Shown one piece after another: positions 7,698-18,995 of a stretch of DNA of 64,000 bases. The position numbers were made by a program, and so were the translations under genes. The stretch is from Methyloferula stellata AR4. GTDB lineage: Bacteria > Pseudomonadota > Alphaproteobacteria > Rhizobiales > Beijerinckiaceae. The stretch covers positions 2,992,001 through 3,056,000 of the forward strand of contig NZ_ARWA01000001.1 in NCBI RefSeq assembly GCF_000385335.1, written 5' to 3'. The first letter of the stretch is position 1, and the number at the start of each line of letters is the position of its first letter. The notes under the pieces are model-generated. The model searched no databases and had not been told where the DNA came from. It was given only the letters and a program-made list of their open reading frames with translations.

Positions 7698-9266
7698 ATG
7701 ACCGAAGTCACCGCGGAGATGATCGAGCGCGGACGGGGGGCTGATCCCAAGGTCGCGGCCGAGCGCCGGCGGCTTGCCATCAAGATAAGGGAGGCCCGCG
7801 AAAAGCTGACATCGACCGAGACCGGCCATCGGGCCTTCGACGTTCAATTGCTGCAGCTTTTCGCCGAGGGCCGGAAATCGTCCGGCCTCGTTATGCTGGC
7901 CTTCACGCTCGCCATCGCGACGACCACGACAGCCTGGATCCCGCTCGAAGTCAGCGTGATCTGGCTGACCCTGACCTCCACCGGCCTTGCTCTATCCTAT
8001 CGCTGGGCGGTGAAGTTTCCCCGTAACCCCTCGGCCGATACGAACATCGGCCGCTGGCGGCATAAGTTCACTTTCGCGGAGACGGTCCAAGGGCTGATAT
8101 GGGCGGGTCTCGGGAGCTTTCTCGGTCAGATCGACGCGCCGGGCGCGAGCACCTTCGCGCTCGTGCTTTTGCTTCTCGTTTCGGCCATCAATACGCCGAT
8201 CACGGCGTCGATCCCGAATGCCGTGATCGGCAATCTGGTGCCGATCACGCTTGCCATTTTCGCCGTGCTGCGGCCGACCCATTTCGGCGACGCGACCTTC
8301 TATCTGACGGCCTTGGCTTGCGGCATGGAGCTCTATTTCCTGGTGCTCGCCAACAAGCTCTATCAGACGACACTCAATTCGCTTTTGTTCCAGGCGGAAA
8401 AAGATCAGCTCATCACCGAGCTCGAACAAGCGCGGATCAACAGCGATCTCGCGCGCCGGCGCTCCGAAGAGGCCAATCTCGCGAAGTCGCGTTTTCTCGC
8501 GACAATGAGCCATGAATTGCGCACACCGCTCAACGCCATTCTCGGCTTTTCGGAAGTCATGAAAGGCGAACTCTTCGGTACCCACAATGTCCCCGCCTAT
8601 AAGGAATATTCGAACGATATTCATTCGAGCGGCGAACATCTCTTGATGCTCATCAACGAGATCCTCGATCTCTCGCGCGTCGAGGCTGGGCGCTACGAAT
8701 TGCGCGAGGAATCCATCGCTCTCGTCAATATCGTCGAGGATTGCCGGCATCTTCTCACGCTGCGCGCGAAGAAGCGCAATATCACGGTCACGGAAGCCTT
8801 CGAGCCGCAATTGCCGCGCATGTGGGCGGATGAGCGCGCCGTGCGGCAGGTTGCCTTGAACCTTCTGTCGAACGCAATCAAATTCACGCCGCAAGGCGGC
8901 TCGATCACGATCAAAGTCGGCTGGACTTCCGCCGGCGGCCAATATTTTTCCGTGCGCGATACGGGACCGGGGATTCCAGAAGACGAGATCCCGATCGTGA
9001 TGTCCTCTTTCGGACGCGGCTCGCTTGCCCAGAAAAACGCCGAGGAAGGCTCGGGCCTCGGCCTGCCCATCGTTAAGGGCCTCGTCGAATTGCACGGCGG
9101 CACCTTCATTTTAAAATCCAAGGTCCGCGAAGGAACAGAAGTCATCGTCGTGTTTCCACCCGAGCGGATCATGAACGCTCTGCCGCGGCTGGACCCGAAC
9201 AAACCGGCGCCGCGGCCGGGAGAAAAGCCAGCGCGGGCCGGACGCGCCGCCCGCACGGCGGCGTAA
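7698..9266 (+). CDS. Membrane sensor histidine kinase, PleC/DivJ-like core
   Basis: 522 residues. About six hydrophobic segments lie between residues 50 and 215, followed by a coiled linker. The HisKA domain reads SRFLATMSHELRTPLNAIL, with phospho-acceptor His272, and the HATPase domain has an N box (NLLSNAIKF), a G1 box (DTGPGI) and a G2 box (GSGLGLPI). The GFSEVM sequence after the phosphorylation site is shared with the PleC/DivJ family, which controls cell-cycle polarity through DivK in alphaproteobacteria. No response regulator is adjacent, so it is an orphan. Assignment to PleC or DivJ itself is not possible from this alone; the C-terminal tail is Pro/Ala/Arg-rich. Confidence 0.88.
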   Translation: MTEVTAEMIERGRGADPKVAAERRRLAIKIREAREKLTSTETGHRAFDVQLLQLFAEGRKSSGLVMLAFTLAIATTTTAWIPLEVSVIWLTLTSTGLALSYRWAVKFPRNPSADTNIGRWRHKFTFAETVQGLIWAGLGSFLGQIDAPGASTFALVLLLLVSAINTPITASIPNAVIGNLVPITLAIFAVLRPTHFGDATFYLTALACGMELYFLVLANKLYQTTLNSLLFQAEKDQLITELEQARINSDLARRRSEEANLAKSRFLATMSHELRTPLNAILGFSEVMKGELFGTHNVPAYKEYSNDIHSSGEHLLMLINEILDLSRVEAGRYELREESIALVNIVEDCRHLLTLRAKKRNITVTEAFEPQLPRMWADERAVRQVALNLLSNAIKFTPQGGSITIKVGWTSAGGQYFSVRDTGPGIPEDEIPIVMSSFGRGSLAQKNAEEGSGLGLPIVKGLVELHGGTFILKSKVREGTEVIVVFPPERIMNALPRLDPNKPAPRPGEKPARAGRAARTAA

Positions 9267-9370
9267 AACCTCCGCCTATTCACCATTTCCTGATCGCGCG
9301 CCTCGCCAAATTCTCAATTCGCACCCATATGATGGCCTGCGGTGGCGCGAGGGATCAGGGAGAGTCCGTG

Positions 9371-10918
9371 GTGAATGTTTTAAAGTCTGCGTCCCGTCTC
9401 GGTCTGATCCTCGCCTTTGGTTTTCTCTTTCTGACACCGCCGCTTCATGCGCAAGACGATGAAGCCGGCAAACCGGAACCGCAAAAGCACGAAAGCCAGA
9501 AGCCGGAGAAGCCGCATGGCAGCGCGGCGACGGCCGCGCCCAATCCCCTGCCCGCGCCATCCGTCACCTCGCATGAGCTGCAATTGCAAGGCCGCACCTT
9601 GCGCTTCAAGGCGACAGCCGGCGCCATTCGCCTGAATGACGGACAAAGCGGCAAGCCGATCGCCGATCTGAGCTATGTCGCCTATGAGCTCGAAGGCACC
9701 GACAAGGCCAAGCGGCCGATAACGATCGCCATCAATGGCGGCCCCGGCGCGAGTTCGGCTTGGCTCGATCTCGGCGGTCTCGGGCCATGGCGGCTGCCGC
9801 TCGACGGTGCCGTGCCTTCGACCGCGCCGGTGACTGTCGACAATGCCGAAACCTGGCTCGATTTTACCGATCTCATCTTTCTCGATCCGCCCGGCACCGG
9901 CTATAGCCGCATGCTCGCCGACAGCGATGAGGCGCGTAAACATTTCTATTCGGTCAATGGCGATATCGAAGCTCTGTCGGTCGCGATCCGCAAATGGCTG
10001 ACCGACAATAAGAGGCTCGAAAGTCCCAAATATATCGTCGGCGAAAGCTATGGCGGGTTCCGCGCTCCGAAGCTCGCACACCGCCTCCAGGATAATGAAG
10101 GCATCGGGATCACAGGGCTTATCCTCATCTCTCCGGTGCTCGATTTCGGCTGGTTCGAGACCGGCAACAATCCTCTGAGCTTCGCGACAAGGCTGCCCTC
10201 CATGACCGCCGCGGCGCGCGGTCTCAACGGAACCAATGGACGATCCGCCTTGGCCGATGTTGAAGCCTATGCGCGAGGCCCCTACATCGTCGATCTTCTG
10301 CACGGCGAACGCGACGCCGAAGCGCAAGCAAGGATCGTCGACAAAGTCGCTGGTTTCACGGGCCTCGACAAAGCCCTAGTGAAGCGGCTCGGCGGCCGCA
10401 TTGATCCGCGCACATTCGCGCGCGAGCGCACGCGCGCCGAGGGCCGAATCTCCAGTCAATACGATAGTCTCGCGACCGGCCTCGATCCCGATCCGCATGC
10501 GGCTTCAAGCGATCATTCCGATCCGGTGCTCGACGCCTATAAGACGCCGCTCGCCGCCGCGATGGCGGATATCACCGCCAATCGCCTCAACTGGCCGGTC
10601 GAGGCGCGCTATGAAATCCTGAATGAAAACGTCAACCGGCAATGGGATTGGAACGGCCGGGGCCAGGCGGAATCGCTTAGCGATCTGAAAAGCGTGCTGG
10701 CGCTCGACCCGCATATGCATGTCCTCATCGTGCATGGGCTGACAGATGAGGTCACGCCTTATTTCACGTCCGCGCTTTTGATCGATCAGGTTGCGCCATT
10801 GGGCGACGCGAACCGGTTGCGGCTTGCCGTCTATGGCGGCGGTCATATGGTCTATGCGAAAGACGGATCGCGGGCGGCACTCCGCGACGATGCGCGCAAG
10901 CTCATCACCGGAGAATAG
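9371..10918 (+). CDS. Periplasmic serine carboxypeptidase, S10 family
   Basis: 515 residues from the GTG at 9371, which follows GGGAGAG by six bases; an ATG at 9329 in frame has no ribosome-binding site. A signal peptide ends near LHAQD, then comes a charged Lys/Pro linker and the alpha/beta-hydrolase peptidase domain. The oxyanion motif INGGPGASS, the nucleophile GESYGG, the acid HGLTDEVTPY and the catalytic His in GGGHMVY are all present. S10 enzymes trim C-terminal residues from peptides. The gene stands alone; a family C palindrome follows its stop. Confidence 0.9.
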   Translation: MNVLKSASRLGLILAFGFLFLTPPLHAQDDEAGKPEPQKHESQKPEKPHGSAATAAPNPLPAPSVTSHELQLQGRTLRFKATAGAIRLNDGQSGKPIADLSYVAYELEGTDKAKRPITIAINGGPGASSAWLDLGGLGPWRLPLDGAVPSTAPVTVDNAETWLDFTDLIFLDPPGTGYSRMLADSDEARKHFYSVNGDIEALSVAIRKWLTDNKRLESPKYIVGESYGGFRAPKLAHRLQDNEGIGITGLILISPVLDFGWFETGNNPLSFATRLPSMTAAARGLNGTNGRSALADVEAYARGPYIVDLLHGERDAEAQARIVDKVAGFTGLDKALVKRLGGRIDPRTFARERTRAEGRISSQYDSLATGLDPDPHAASSDHSDPVLDAYKTPLAAAMADITANRLNWPVEARYEILNENVNRQWDWNGRGQAESLSDLKSVLALDPHMHVLIVHGLTDEVTPYFTSALLIDQVAPLGDANRLRLAVYGGGHMVYAKDGSRAALRDDARKLITGE

Positions 10919-10965
10919 ATAGTGGACGCGCGACCCGACTTAGCGCCTTCTCTGTCTTATTAAAC

Positions 10966-11017
10966 GCATCGGATTTGTCCCAAAAGCCGCGCAGCGTCCC
11001 ACTTTTGGGTCCGGTGC
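10966..11017. repeat. Palindromic repeat, family C copy 1
   Basis: GCATCGGA at 10966-10973 pairs with TCCGGTGC at 11010-11017, with an inner CCCAAAAG/CTTTTGGG stem. It lies between the convergent S10 peptidase gene and the 55-residue ORF at 11019, so it may serve as a two-way terminator. A second copy is at 18148-18193. Confidence 0.7.
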
Positions 11018-11018
11018 T

Positions 11019-11186
11019 CTATTCCTCGGCATCTGTGAAGAGCACGACCTCGTCGGGCAGTCCGATGGTCACGCTCTTTTCGAGGTTCAAGCCGGCGATC
11101 CGCGCAAAAGCGCCATCGGCCTCAAGAAGAACGACCGCCTCGCTCGGCATGTCCTGAAGCTTTTCGATCAATTGCGCGACGGTCAT
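11019..11186 (-). CDS. Small acidic protein of unknown function (55 residues)
   Basis: A 55-codon frame starting MTVAQLIEKLQDMPSEAVVL and ending DEVVLFTDAEE. Its ATG at 11186 is preceded by an A/G-rich AGGGACCAGGG stretch. The N-terminal half resembles the LIEKLQ-x-MP/LP-x-DAxV pattern of many small uncharacterised proteins from phages and chromosomes; no function is known to me. Its 3' end abuts the family C palindrome. No signal peptide or membrane segment. It could be a genuine small cytoplasmic protein. Confidence 0.55.
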   Translation of the reverse strand: MTVAQLIEKLQDMPSEAVVLLEADGAFARIAGLNLEKSVTIGLPDEVVLFTDAEE

Positions 11187-11490
11187 CCCTGGTCCCTGAA
11201 ATCATGAGTCTCATGGGCGCCTCTCTATCACGAGACGGCAGCCGTGGGACAGGTCAGCTTCTTTCCGGGTGGTATTGCCAGCGGCTGTGCGCGCACGCGC
11301 AGTGTCAACTTGTCCTATCGATTGCGGCGTCTGCGTCATCGCAATGCAGCAACGTATGAGCTATATATATTGAATAATGAATCGATCAGTTTGAAGCATC
11401 GATTCATAGAAAAATCAAATCGTCTAAGAAAAACTACTGATTCGTGAAGCAAAGATGACATCTTTGCTTCCCGACACCTTGGAGACTCAC
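11187..11490. other. AT-rich promoter gap upstream of the small exported protein
   Basis: About 300 bases between the divergent small genes at 11019 and 11491. The right half is markedly AT-rich (a TATATATATTGAATAATG stretch near 11363) and holds a 10-bp dyad listed separately. It probably contains the promoter for the gene at 11491. I see nothing else. Confidence 0.5.
11377..11407. promoter_or_regulatory. Perfect 10-bp dyad upstream of small exported protein
   Basis: ATGAATCGAT at 11377-11386 and its exact complement ATCGATTCAT at 11398-11407, separated by 11 bases. It lies in AT-rich DNA about 85 bases before the ATG at 11491. The spacing suits a dimeric regulator or a hairpin in the leader. 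Confidence 0.4.
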
Positions 11491-11712
11491 ATGGCTCGTA
11501 ACCTTTATATTGCGTATGTGTCCGTCACTGCCGCCGCTCTTCTTGTCGGCATTATCGGCTTTTCGGTTTTAAATAGCCAAGCTCATGCCCAGAACGGGGC
11601 TTCGGCAGCCACCACGCGCTGCTTCGTCGGCAATAAGATGGACCGGCCCAGCACGCACATGACCCGCGGTTGGGTTTGCGTTTCGGAGCCGGCTCCGGCT
11701 GCCATCAACTGA
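11491..11712 (+). CDS. Small exported or membrane-anchored protein, unknown
   Basis: 73 residues from the ATG at 11491, preceded by GGAG at a 6-base distance; a longer frame from 11455 lacks such a site. An N-terminal hydrophobic stretch (about residues 5-28) ends at AHAQN, a plausible signal peptidase site, leaving a mature part of about 40 residues with two cysteines (TTRCFVGNK and GWVCVSE) that could form a disulphide. A terminator follows. I do not recognise a family. The AT-rich upstream DNA and dedicated terminator suggest a well-expressed monocistronic unit. Confidence 0.65.
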   Translation: MARNLYIAYVSVTAAALLVGIIGFSVLNSQAHAQNGASAATTRCFVGNKMDRPSTHMTRGWVCVSEPAPAAIN

Positions 11713-11769
11713 TCCGAAACGGCCCGGGAAAACAGTCCAGGGCGTTCAATTTCGATCTCTGAAACATTC

Positions 11770-11806
11770 AGGCGAGACCGTTATCCCCCGGCCTCGCCTT
11801 TGTTTT
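11770..11806 (+). terminator. Terminator of the small exported protein gene
   Basis: AGGCGAG at 11770-11776 pairs with CTCGCCT at 11793-11799, followed by a T-rich tract TTTGTTTTG. It lies about 60 bases after the stop at 11712. Confidence 0.75.
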
Positions 11807-11821
11807 GTTCAGCGATTGAAA

Positions 11822-11860
11822 TGCAAAAAGGCGGCGGATCCGCGATCCGCCGCCTTTGCC
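11822..11860 (-). terminator. Intrinsic terminator of the tat-serS-surE-pcm-nlpD transcript
   Basis: Perfect 14-bp stem: AAAGGCGGCGGATC at 11827-11840 and its complement at 11844-11857, loop CGC. Read on the minus strand, the stem is followed by five T residues. It lies about 120 bases after the nlpD stop. Confidence 0.8.
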
Positions 11861-11979
11861 AACTCCGTTCACGTGTCTCGCGGGAAACGGAGGAGTTCCT
11901 GACGCCTGATCCTAAGATCAGGCCTAAACGGTGCGCTTTCCAACGCAGATGGATTGATTCAATCCAGAATCAGCGTGAT

Positions 11980-13248
11980 CTAAAGTCCAGCCAGGTATTG
12001 CGCCGGATCGACCGGAGTCGAGCCTTTGCGCAATTCGAAATGGAGCTGCGGCGAAGCGACATTGCCGCTTTGACCGGACTTGGCGATCGTCTGTCCGCGC
12101 TTGACCGTGTCGCCGCGTTTGACCTCGATATCGCTATTATTGGCATAGGCCGTGACGAAACCGTTCGGATGCCGGATCAAGACCAGATTGCCATAGCCCT
12201 TGAGCTCGCTGCCCGCATAAGCAACGACGCCTGCTTCGGCCGCCTTGACCGATGTCCCTTCCGGCACGGCGATGTTGATGCCGTCATTGCCGCCGGCCTT
12301 GAACCCTTGAATCACGCGGCCATGCGCCGGCCAGCGAAATTCCGGATTGGCATTATCGGATGCCGCGGCCGTCTCGATCGTTTTTTCGGCATGCAGGCTC
12401 GACGTCGGCATGGAGTCGATAGCCTTGTGAGCCTCTGAAGGCGTATCCGCCTTTGCCGTTTTGATCGGCTCGGACTTCACGACCTCGGCGGGTTTTTTCG
12501 CCTGGTCTTTCATCGCCATTTTATGATCAGGCTGTTTCGCAGCCATTTTGGCGATGATCTTGTCCTTTTCCTTATCCCGGCCGTGCTTTGCTTCCTCTTT
12601 GGCAGCGAGGCGTTTCTCGGCCTTGGTGACGGGCTCGGCACCCCTTACGAATTTCAGCTTTTCGGCGCGGCCGGCCGGCGCGGCGCCGCTCGATGCCGCG
12701 AGCGCGGCATTATAGACGGGGATGATGAGCCTGGTGCCTGGCCTGATTTCGGAGGCGCTGGCAAATCCATTGGTATGGACGATGGCGTCGCGCGGAATGC
12801 CATAGCGGTTGGCAATCGTTTCGGCGGTTTCGCCATTGGCGACGACGACCGGCGTTCCGCCCGTGGCGGACCAGCCGGCCATGCTGTTGCGGCCGACGGA
12901 GCCGGTCATATCGGAATGAGAGGCGCCTTCAGACCGGGCAAGCTGAGGGCTCCGATGGGCCGGCGCGCTATAATTCGCACTGGATCCAGCCGAGGCCAGC
13001 GGCCGCGATTGGATCGAGCCCGAATTCGAATAACCCGAATTCGAATAAGGCGCGGGATTGGTGGTGCCCGTCGCACCGCGATCGACACGCGAAGACGACG
13101 TCTTGAAGGGATTACCAAGGGCGTCGCCATCATCACCGCCGCCGAAACGGCCTGAATCGGCACAACCCGCAAGCAGACTGGCGCCAAACCCAGCCAGAAC
13201 CAAGCGAAAGACGACGCGACCCCTGGGACTCGTAAGCACCTTACTCAT
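11980..13248 (-). CDS. nlpD: NlpD-like lipoprotein with LysM and degenerate M23 (LytM) domain
   Basis: 422 residues from the ATG at 13248; the frame is open upstream to 13284, but the later start gives a proper lipoprotein signal with lipobox LLAGC. A low-complexity region follows, then one LysM domain (VVVANGETAETIANRYGIP), a Lys-rich linker and a C-terminal M23 domain ending HFELRKGSTPVDPAQYL. Active M23 enzymes need His and Asp in an HxxxD motif plus an HxH; here those places read GGNDGINIA and AYANNS, so zinc binding looks lost. Degenerate LytM proteins such as NlpD and EnvC activate cell-wall amidases at division. It follows pcm in the conserved cluster, which supports the name. Confidence 0.85.
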   Translation of the reverse strand: MSKVLTSPRGRVVFRLVLAGFGASLLAGCADSGRFGGGDDGDALGNPFKTSSSRVDRGATGTTNPAPYSNSGYSNSGSIQSRPLASAGSSANYSAPAHRSPQLARSEGASHSDMTGSVGRNSMAGWSATGGTPVVVANGETAETIANRYGIPRDAIVHTNGFASASEIRPGTRLIIPVYNAALAASSGAAPAGRAEKLKFVRGAEPVTKAEKRLAAKEEAKHGRDKEKDKIIAKMAAKQPDHKMAMKDQAKKPAEVVKSEPIKTAKADTPSEAHKAIDSMPTSSLHAEKTIETAAASDNANPEFRWPAHGRVIQGFKAGGNDGINIAVPEGTSVKAAEAGVVAYAGSELKGYGNLVLIRHPNGFVTAYANNSDIEVKRGDTVKRGQTIAKSGQSGNVASPQLHFELRKGSTPVDPAQYLAGL

Positions 13249-13436
13249 AACGCAACCCACCAAACTCAGCCGGAACTTCGGCATTAAGGCGGATGCGAGT
13301 TAAGGGAGGGTTTAAGATGAACAAGCGTTCAAGAAAAAATCTACAATATTAATCTTGACCTCGACACTGTTTGACTGAGTGTCGCAGATTTGATCAAAAT
13401 TTATTTGTTAAAACAAAGACATCAAGAGAATCGCGA

Positions 13437-14129
13437 TTACAAAGCCCGGGCAAGCCCCGGCAAAATGGCCTGCATCCGGCATGGCGCGATGCATGTCATC
13501 TCCGCCTCGCTGCCGCTGCGCATAAGCTTGACCAGCTGCTGGCGGACCGGCGCTTCAGGGTCCTGCTGGGCGAAGACGAGGATACCGCCGTCCTCCAGCA
13601 AAGGGATAAACGCCTCCGGTCCCGCATCGAGGCGCCCTTCGACGAAAATCCGATCGAACGCCCCAACCTCCGGCGGGATCGACAGTCCGTCGCCCCAGAC
13701 CACACCGGCATTATCGATTCCCATCTGCCCGAGCCTTGAACGGGCCTCCGTCGCGAGGCTTTGAAAGCGTTCGAGCGAAATCACTTCGCCCGCGAGCTGC
13801 GCCAGGATCGCCGCCGTATAGCCGGTGCCCGCGCCGACCTCGAGGACGCGATGGTGCTTTGCAAGGTCGAGCGCTTCCATCATCTGCGCGACGAGGCCGG
13901 GCTCGGAGATCGTCTGCCCGCAACCGATCGGCAGAGAGACATCCTTTTGCGCAAGATCGGCATAGCGATGCGGTACGAAGAGCGCGCGCGGCACGAGTTC
14001 GAGCGTCCGCAAGACGGCCAGATCCTGGATGCCGCGGGCGCGCAGGCGCATGTGAAAGGCCGCGCGTTCCTCGGCGTTCGAGACCTCCTCGCCGAGAAAA
14101 TCAAACAGGGTCGGCGGCGCGGCGGACAT
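13437..14129 (-). CDS. pcm: Protein-L-isoaspartate O-methyltransferase
   Basis: 230 residues. The enzyme methylates isoaspartyl residues in aged proteins using S-adenosylmethionine so that they can be repaired. The SAM-binding motif VLEVGAGTGYTAAILAQLAG, the substrate-side PIGCGQTIS, and the post I region VISLERF are all clear. It is preceded by surE and followed by nlpD, the classical surE-pcm-nlpD order. A large palindromic element separates it from surE. Confidence 0.93.
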   Translation of the reverse strand: MSAAPPTLFDFLGEEVSNAEERAAFHMRLRARGIQDLAVLRTLELVPRALFVPHRYADLAQKDVSLPIGCGQTISEPGLVAQMMEALDLAKHHRVLEVGAGTGYTAAILAQLAGEVISLERFQSLATEARSRLGQMGIDNAGVVWGDGLSIPPEVGAFDRIFVEGRLDAGPEAFIPLLEDGGILVFAQQDPEAPVRQQLVKLMRSGSEAEMTCIAPCRMQAILPGLARAL

Positions 14130-14175
14130 TGATCGCGGTTTCCTTAGGGTCGAGACCCGAATGGAACGGCGCGCG

Positions 14176-14302
14176 TCCTTCTCCCTGTGGGAGAAGGTGC
14201 CGAGCGAAGCGAGGCGGATGAGGGGTTACGATCTCCATCGTCTGAGAGCGTAACCCCTCACCCGGTTGGCTTCTCCAACCACCCTCTCCCACAGGGAGAG
14301 GG
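14176..14302. repeat. Large composite palindromic element, copy 1 (surE-pcm gap)
   Basis: Outer arms CCTTCTCCCTGTGGGAGAAGG and CCCTCTCCCACAGGGAGAGGG are themselves hairpins; they flank an inner inverted repeat GAGGGGTTACG / CGTAACCCCTC. A related element lies at 16601-16767. This type of repeat is common between genes in alphaproteobacteria; its function is not settled. Confidence 0.85.
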
Positions 14303-14359
14303 TTCGTGCACACCGATTCTACACTAGCATATCTCGCCTGCGGCGAGCACATCATCCGA

Positions 14360-16767
<2,408 letters not shown>

Positions 16768-17550
16768 TTAAGTCCCGCCGGCTTCGGCTTGTTCCTGAGC
16801 GCGTTTCTTCTCGATCATCGCGACGGCGACGATCGACGCCTCGTAGAGGAGCAGAGCCGGAACGGCAAGCGCCAACATGGAGAAGATGTCGGGCGGCGTC
16901 AGCAAAGCCGCGACGATGAAGCAAAGAACCACCGCATAGCGCCTTTGCGCCCGCAGAAATGCCGCGTCGATGATGCCGACCCGGCCCAGGAGCGTCAGGA
17001 CTACCGGGAGCTGGAAGGTGATCCCGAAGGCGAAGATCAAGGTCATGATCAAGGAAAGATATTCGCTGACGCGCGGCAGAAGCTCGATCTGCGCCTTGCC
17101 GGGCTCTTTCGCCTGCTGCATGCCGATGAAAAAGCTCAAGAGATTCGGCATGACGACGAAATAAACGAGCAGCGCGCCAAGCGCGAAGAAAAAAGGCGTC
17201 GCGAAAAGATAAGGCGCGAAGGCGCTGCGCTCGTGCCGATAGAGGCCCGGCGCCACGAAAGCATAGATCTGCGCGAAAATGATTGGACAGGACAGGTAGG
17301 CGGCGGAGAAAACCGCGACCTTGATCTGGGTGAAGAAATACTCCTGCGGCGCCGTATAGATCAGCTTCGCGTCGGGGCCGGCCACATGTTCGAAGGGCAC
17401 AAGAAGAAGATTGTAAATATCCCTGGCGAAATAGAAACAAATGGCGAACATGATGAGGAAAGCGAGCAAGGCCTTGATGAGCCGCGCCCGGAGCTCGATC
17501 AGATGATCGATCAAAGGGGCGCGCGTGGCCTCGATATCGGCGTCGGTCAT
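16768..17550 (-). CDS. tatC: Sec-independent protein translocase subunit TatC
   Basis: 260 residues with six predicted membrane segments. TatC is the receptor for twin-arginine signal peptides in the inner membrane. The N-terminal [21 protein letters not shown] and the [21 protein letters not shown] loop are typical. It starts 24 bases after the tatB stop, in the usual tatABC order. The C-terminus ends in a charged tail [13 protein letters not shown]. Confidence 0.95.
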   Translation of the reverse strand: MTDADIEATRAPLIDHLIELRARLIKALLAFLIMFAICFYFARDIYNLLLVPFEHVAGPDAKLIYTAPQEYFFTQIKVAVFSAAYLSCPIIFAQIYAFVAPGLYRHERSAFAPYLFATPFFFALGALLVYFVVMPNLLSFFIGMQQAKEPGKAQIELLPRVSEYLSLIMTLIFAFGITFQLPVVLTLLGRVGIIDAAFLRAQRRYAVVLCFIVAALLTPPDIFSMLALAVPALLLYEASIVAVAMIEKKRAQEQAEAGGT

Positions 17551-17574
17551 GATTGCAGGTTCACAGAAGCTTGG

Positions 17575-18075
17575 TCATGGCGCGGCCGGCGGCGACGCCT
17601 TGACCATTTCGGGCTCTTGCGAGAGCTCCTTGGCGACCGGCAGCTCGACCTCGACCGGCGGGCCTTTCATCGGGCCTTCGGCGGGGAGTTCGGCGGCCTG
17701 CGGCGGCAACATAAGCTCGGCCGGCACAGGGGTAGATGACACGGGCGGCATTGGCTCGGACTGCATCGACGTGGCCTTGGGCGCTTCTAAGGCTTTGACG
17801 GCCTCGGTCATCTGGCTTTTGACCTCGCGGATCGGGTCATAGCTAACGTTCACCCGCGCGGCCTCCGCCAATTTCTGGGCTTCGGCCTTGATATCCGCCA
17901 TGTCGGCCTCGTGCATGGCATCCATGAATTGTTTTTGGAAATCCGCCGACATGCGGCGCAATTTGGCGACGGCCTGGCCGACCTGCCGCAATACGCGCGG
18001 CAATTCCTTCGGCCCGATGACGACCAGCGCCACGATCCCGATGATGAAGAGTTTGCCGACGTCGAAATCGAACAT
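17575..18075 (-). CDS. tatB: Sec-independent protein translocase subunit TatB
   Basis: 166 residues. An N-terminal membrane helix with FDFDVGKLFIIGIVALVVIG, the hinge GPKELPRVLRQVGQ, then an amphipathic helix (KLRRMSADFQKQFMDAMHEA) and a long Pro/Ala-rich tail. TatB joins TatC to receive folded Tat substrates. It lies between tatA and tatC. Confidence 0.93.
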   Translation of the reverse strand: MFDFDVGKLFIIGIVALVVIGPKELPRVLRQVGQAVAKLRRMSADFQKQFMDAMHEADMADIKAEAQKLAEAARVNVSYDPIREVKSQMTEAVKALEAPKATSMQSEPMPPVSSTPVPAELMLPPQAAELPAEGPMKGPPVEVELPVAKELSQEPEMVKASPPAAP

Positions 18076-18147
18076 GGATGTGACGCTAACCGGGCTTAGA
18101 GCAGCGGACGTTCATATCGAACGGTCCGGAGCTTAAGTCTTTTAATC

Positions 18148-18193
18148 GCATCGGATTAATCCGAAAACCGCTTCGCACTTTTCGGTCCGATGC
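18148..18193. repeat. Palindromic repeat, family C copy 2
   Basis: GCATCGGA at 18148-18155 pairs with TCCGATGC at 18186-18193, with an inner CCGAAAA/TTTTCGG stem. It lies between tatA and tatB. The copy at 10966 shares its layout. Confidence 0.75.
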
Positions 18194-18194
18194 T

Positions 18195-18443
18195 TTAGCC
18201 GACCTTATGCGTCTCCGAAATCTTGCTGGCCTCGGGTGCTTGCTGATGATCGAGGCTGCGCATCGGCTCAGGCGTGCGCGCCTGCTCGGTGCTACCGGCC
18301 TCTTCGTCGCTCAAGCCCTTCTTGAAGGACTTAATGCCCTTGGCGACATCACCCATGATGTCCGAGATCTTGCCCTTGCCTCCGAAGACAAGCAGGACAA
18401 CGGCACCGACGATGATCCAATGCCAAATCGAAAAACTTCCCAT
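18195..18443 (-). CDS. tatA: Sec-independent protein translocase subunit TatA
   Basis: 82 residues. The short N-terminal helix ([20 protein letters not shown]), the FGxxK hinge, the amphipathic helix ([17 protein letters not shown]) and an acidic tail are standard for TatA, which oligomerises to form the translocation path. The first gene of tatABC; its promoter should lie in the 250-base divergent gap up to 18693. Tat export fits this organism because several periplasmic redox enzymes need folded cofactors, although XoxF here has a Sec-type signal. Confidence 0.93.
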   Translation of the reverse strand: MGSFSIWHWIIVGAVVLLVFGGKGKISDIMGDVAKGIKSFKKGLSDEEAGSTEQARTPEPMRSLDHQQAPEASKISETHKVG

Positions 18444-18693
18444 GGCGGACCTTCCAATTGGCGAGACGCCCTTGCGCCCAGATTACGTGCCCACAAACTA
18501 TGCTCGGCACCCTGGAAAAACAAGCAGAAGCACGGTTCTTTGACGAACCGGGGTCGATTTTAGGTAAGGAGCACCGATTCGGCCGTAAAATGCCGCAGCT
18601 TTCCACTATCTAGGCATAAGGCCGTTTTCTACACGGCATAAATGATGCTACAGACCCGGCCAGAGATGAGTCCCAACCGGCCACGAGGATGAA

Positions 18694-18951
18694 ATGCCGC
18701 TTCGCGCCTTCCATTGCAATGATTGCGAGAACGAGTTCGAAACCCTTGTCCGTTCCTCGGACGTCGAGGTTCCCACCTGCCCGGCTTGCAACAGTGCAAA
18801 CCTCCAGCAGGAAATGTCGAAAATCTGCGGCAACATCACATATCCGGCCATTGCCAAGTCCTGGCGCCGCGCCGCCTATGCGGAAGGCCATATGTGCAAT
18901 GTCGACAATAAGGAACTGAAAGCCCTCGGCGCCAAGCCCATCAAGAAATAG
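18694..18951 (+). CDS. FmdB-type zinc-ribbon protein
   Basis: 85 residues. Two Cys pairs, CNDCENEFE and CPACNSANL, form a zinc ribbon of the FmdB/CxxC family, which is best known beside formamidase genes and in small putative regulators. GAGGA precedes the ATG by four bases. The rest of the chain is short and basic, ending in AKPIKK. It is divergent from tatA and convergent with the RND gene. The function is not known; nucleic-acid or protein binding is likely. Confidence 0.8.
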   Translation: MPLRAFHCNDCENEFETLVRSSDVEVPTCPACNSANLQQEMSKICGNITYPAIAKSWRRAAYAEGHMCNVDNKELKALGAKPIKK

Positions 18952-18995
18952 AGCCGCAAGACATAAGGCGAGCCGCCTTCGCGCCCCCGGACGGC

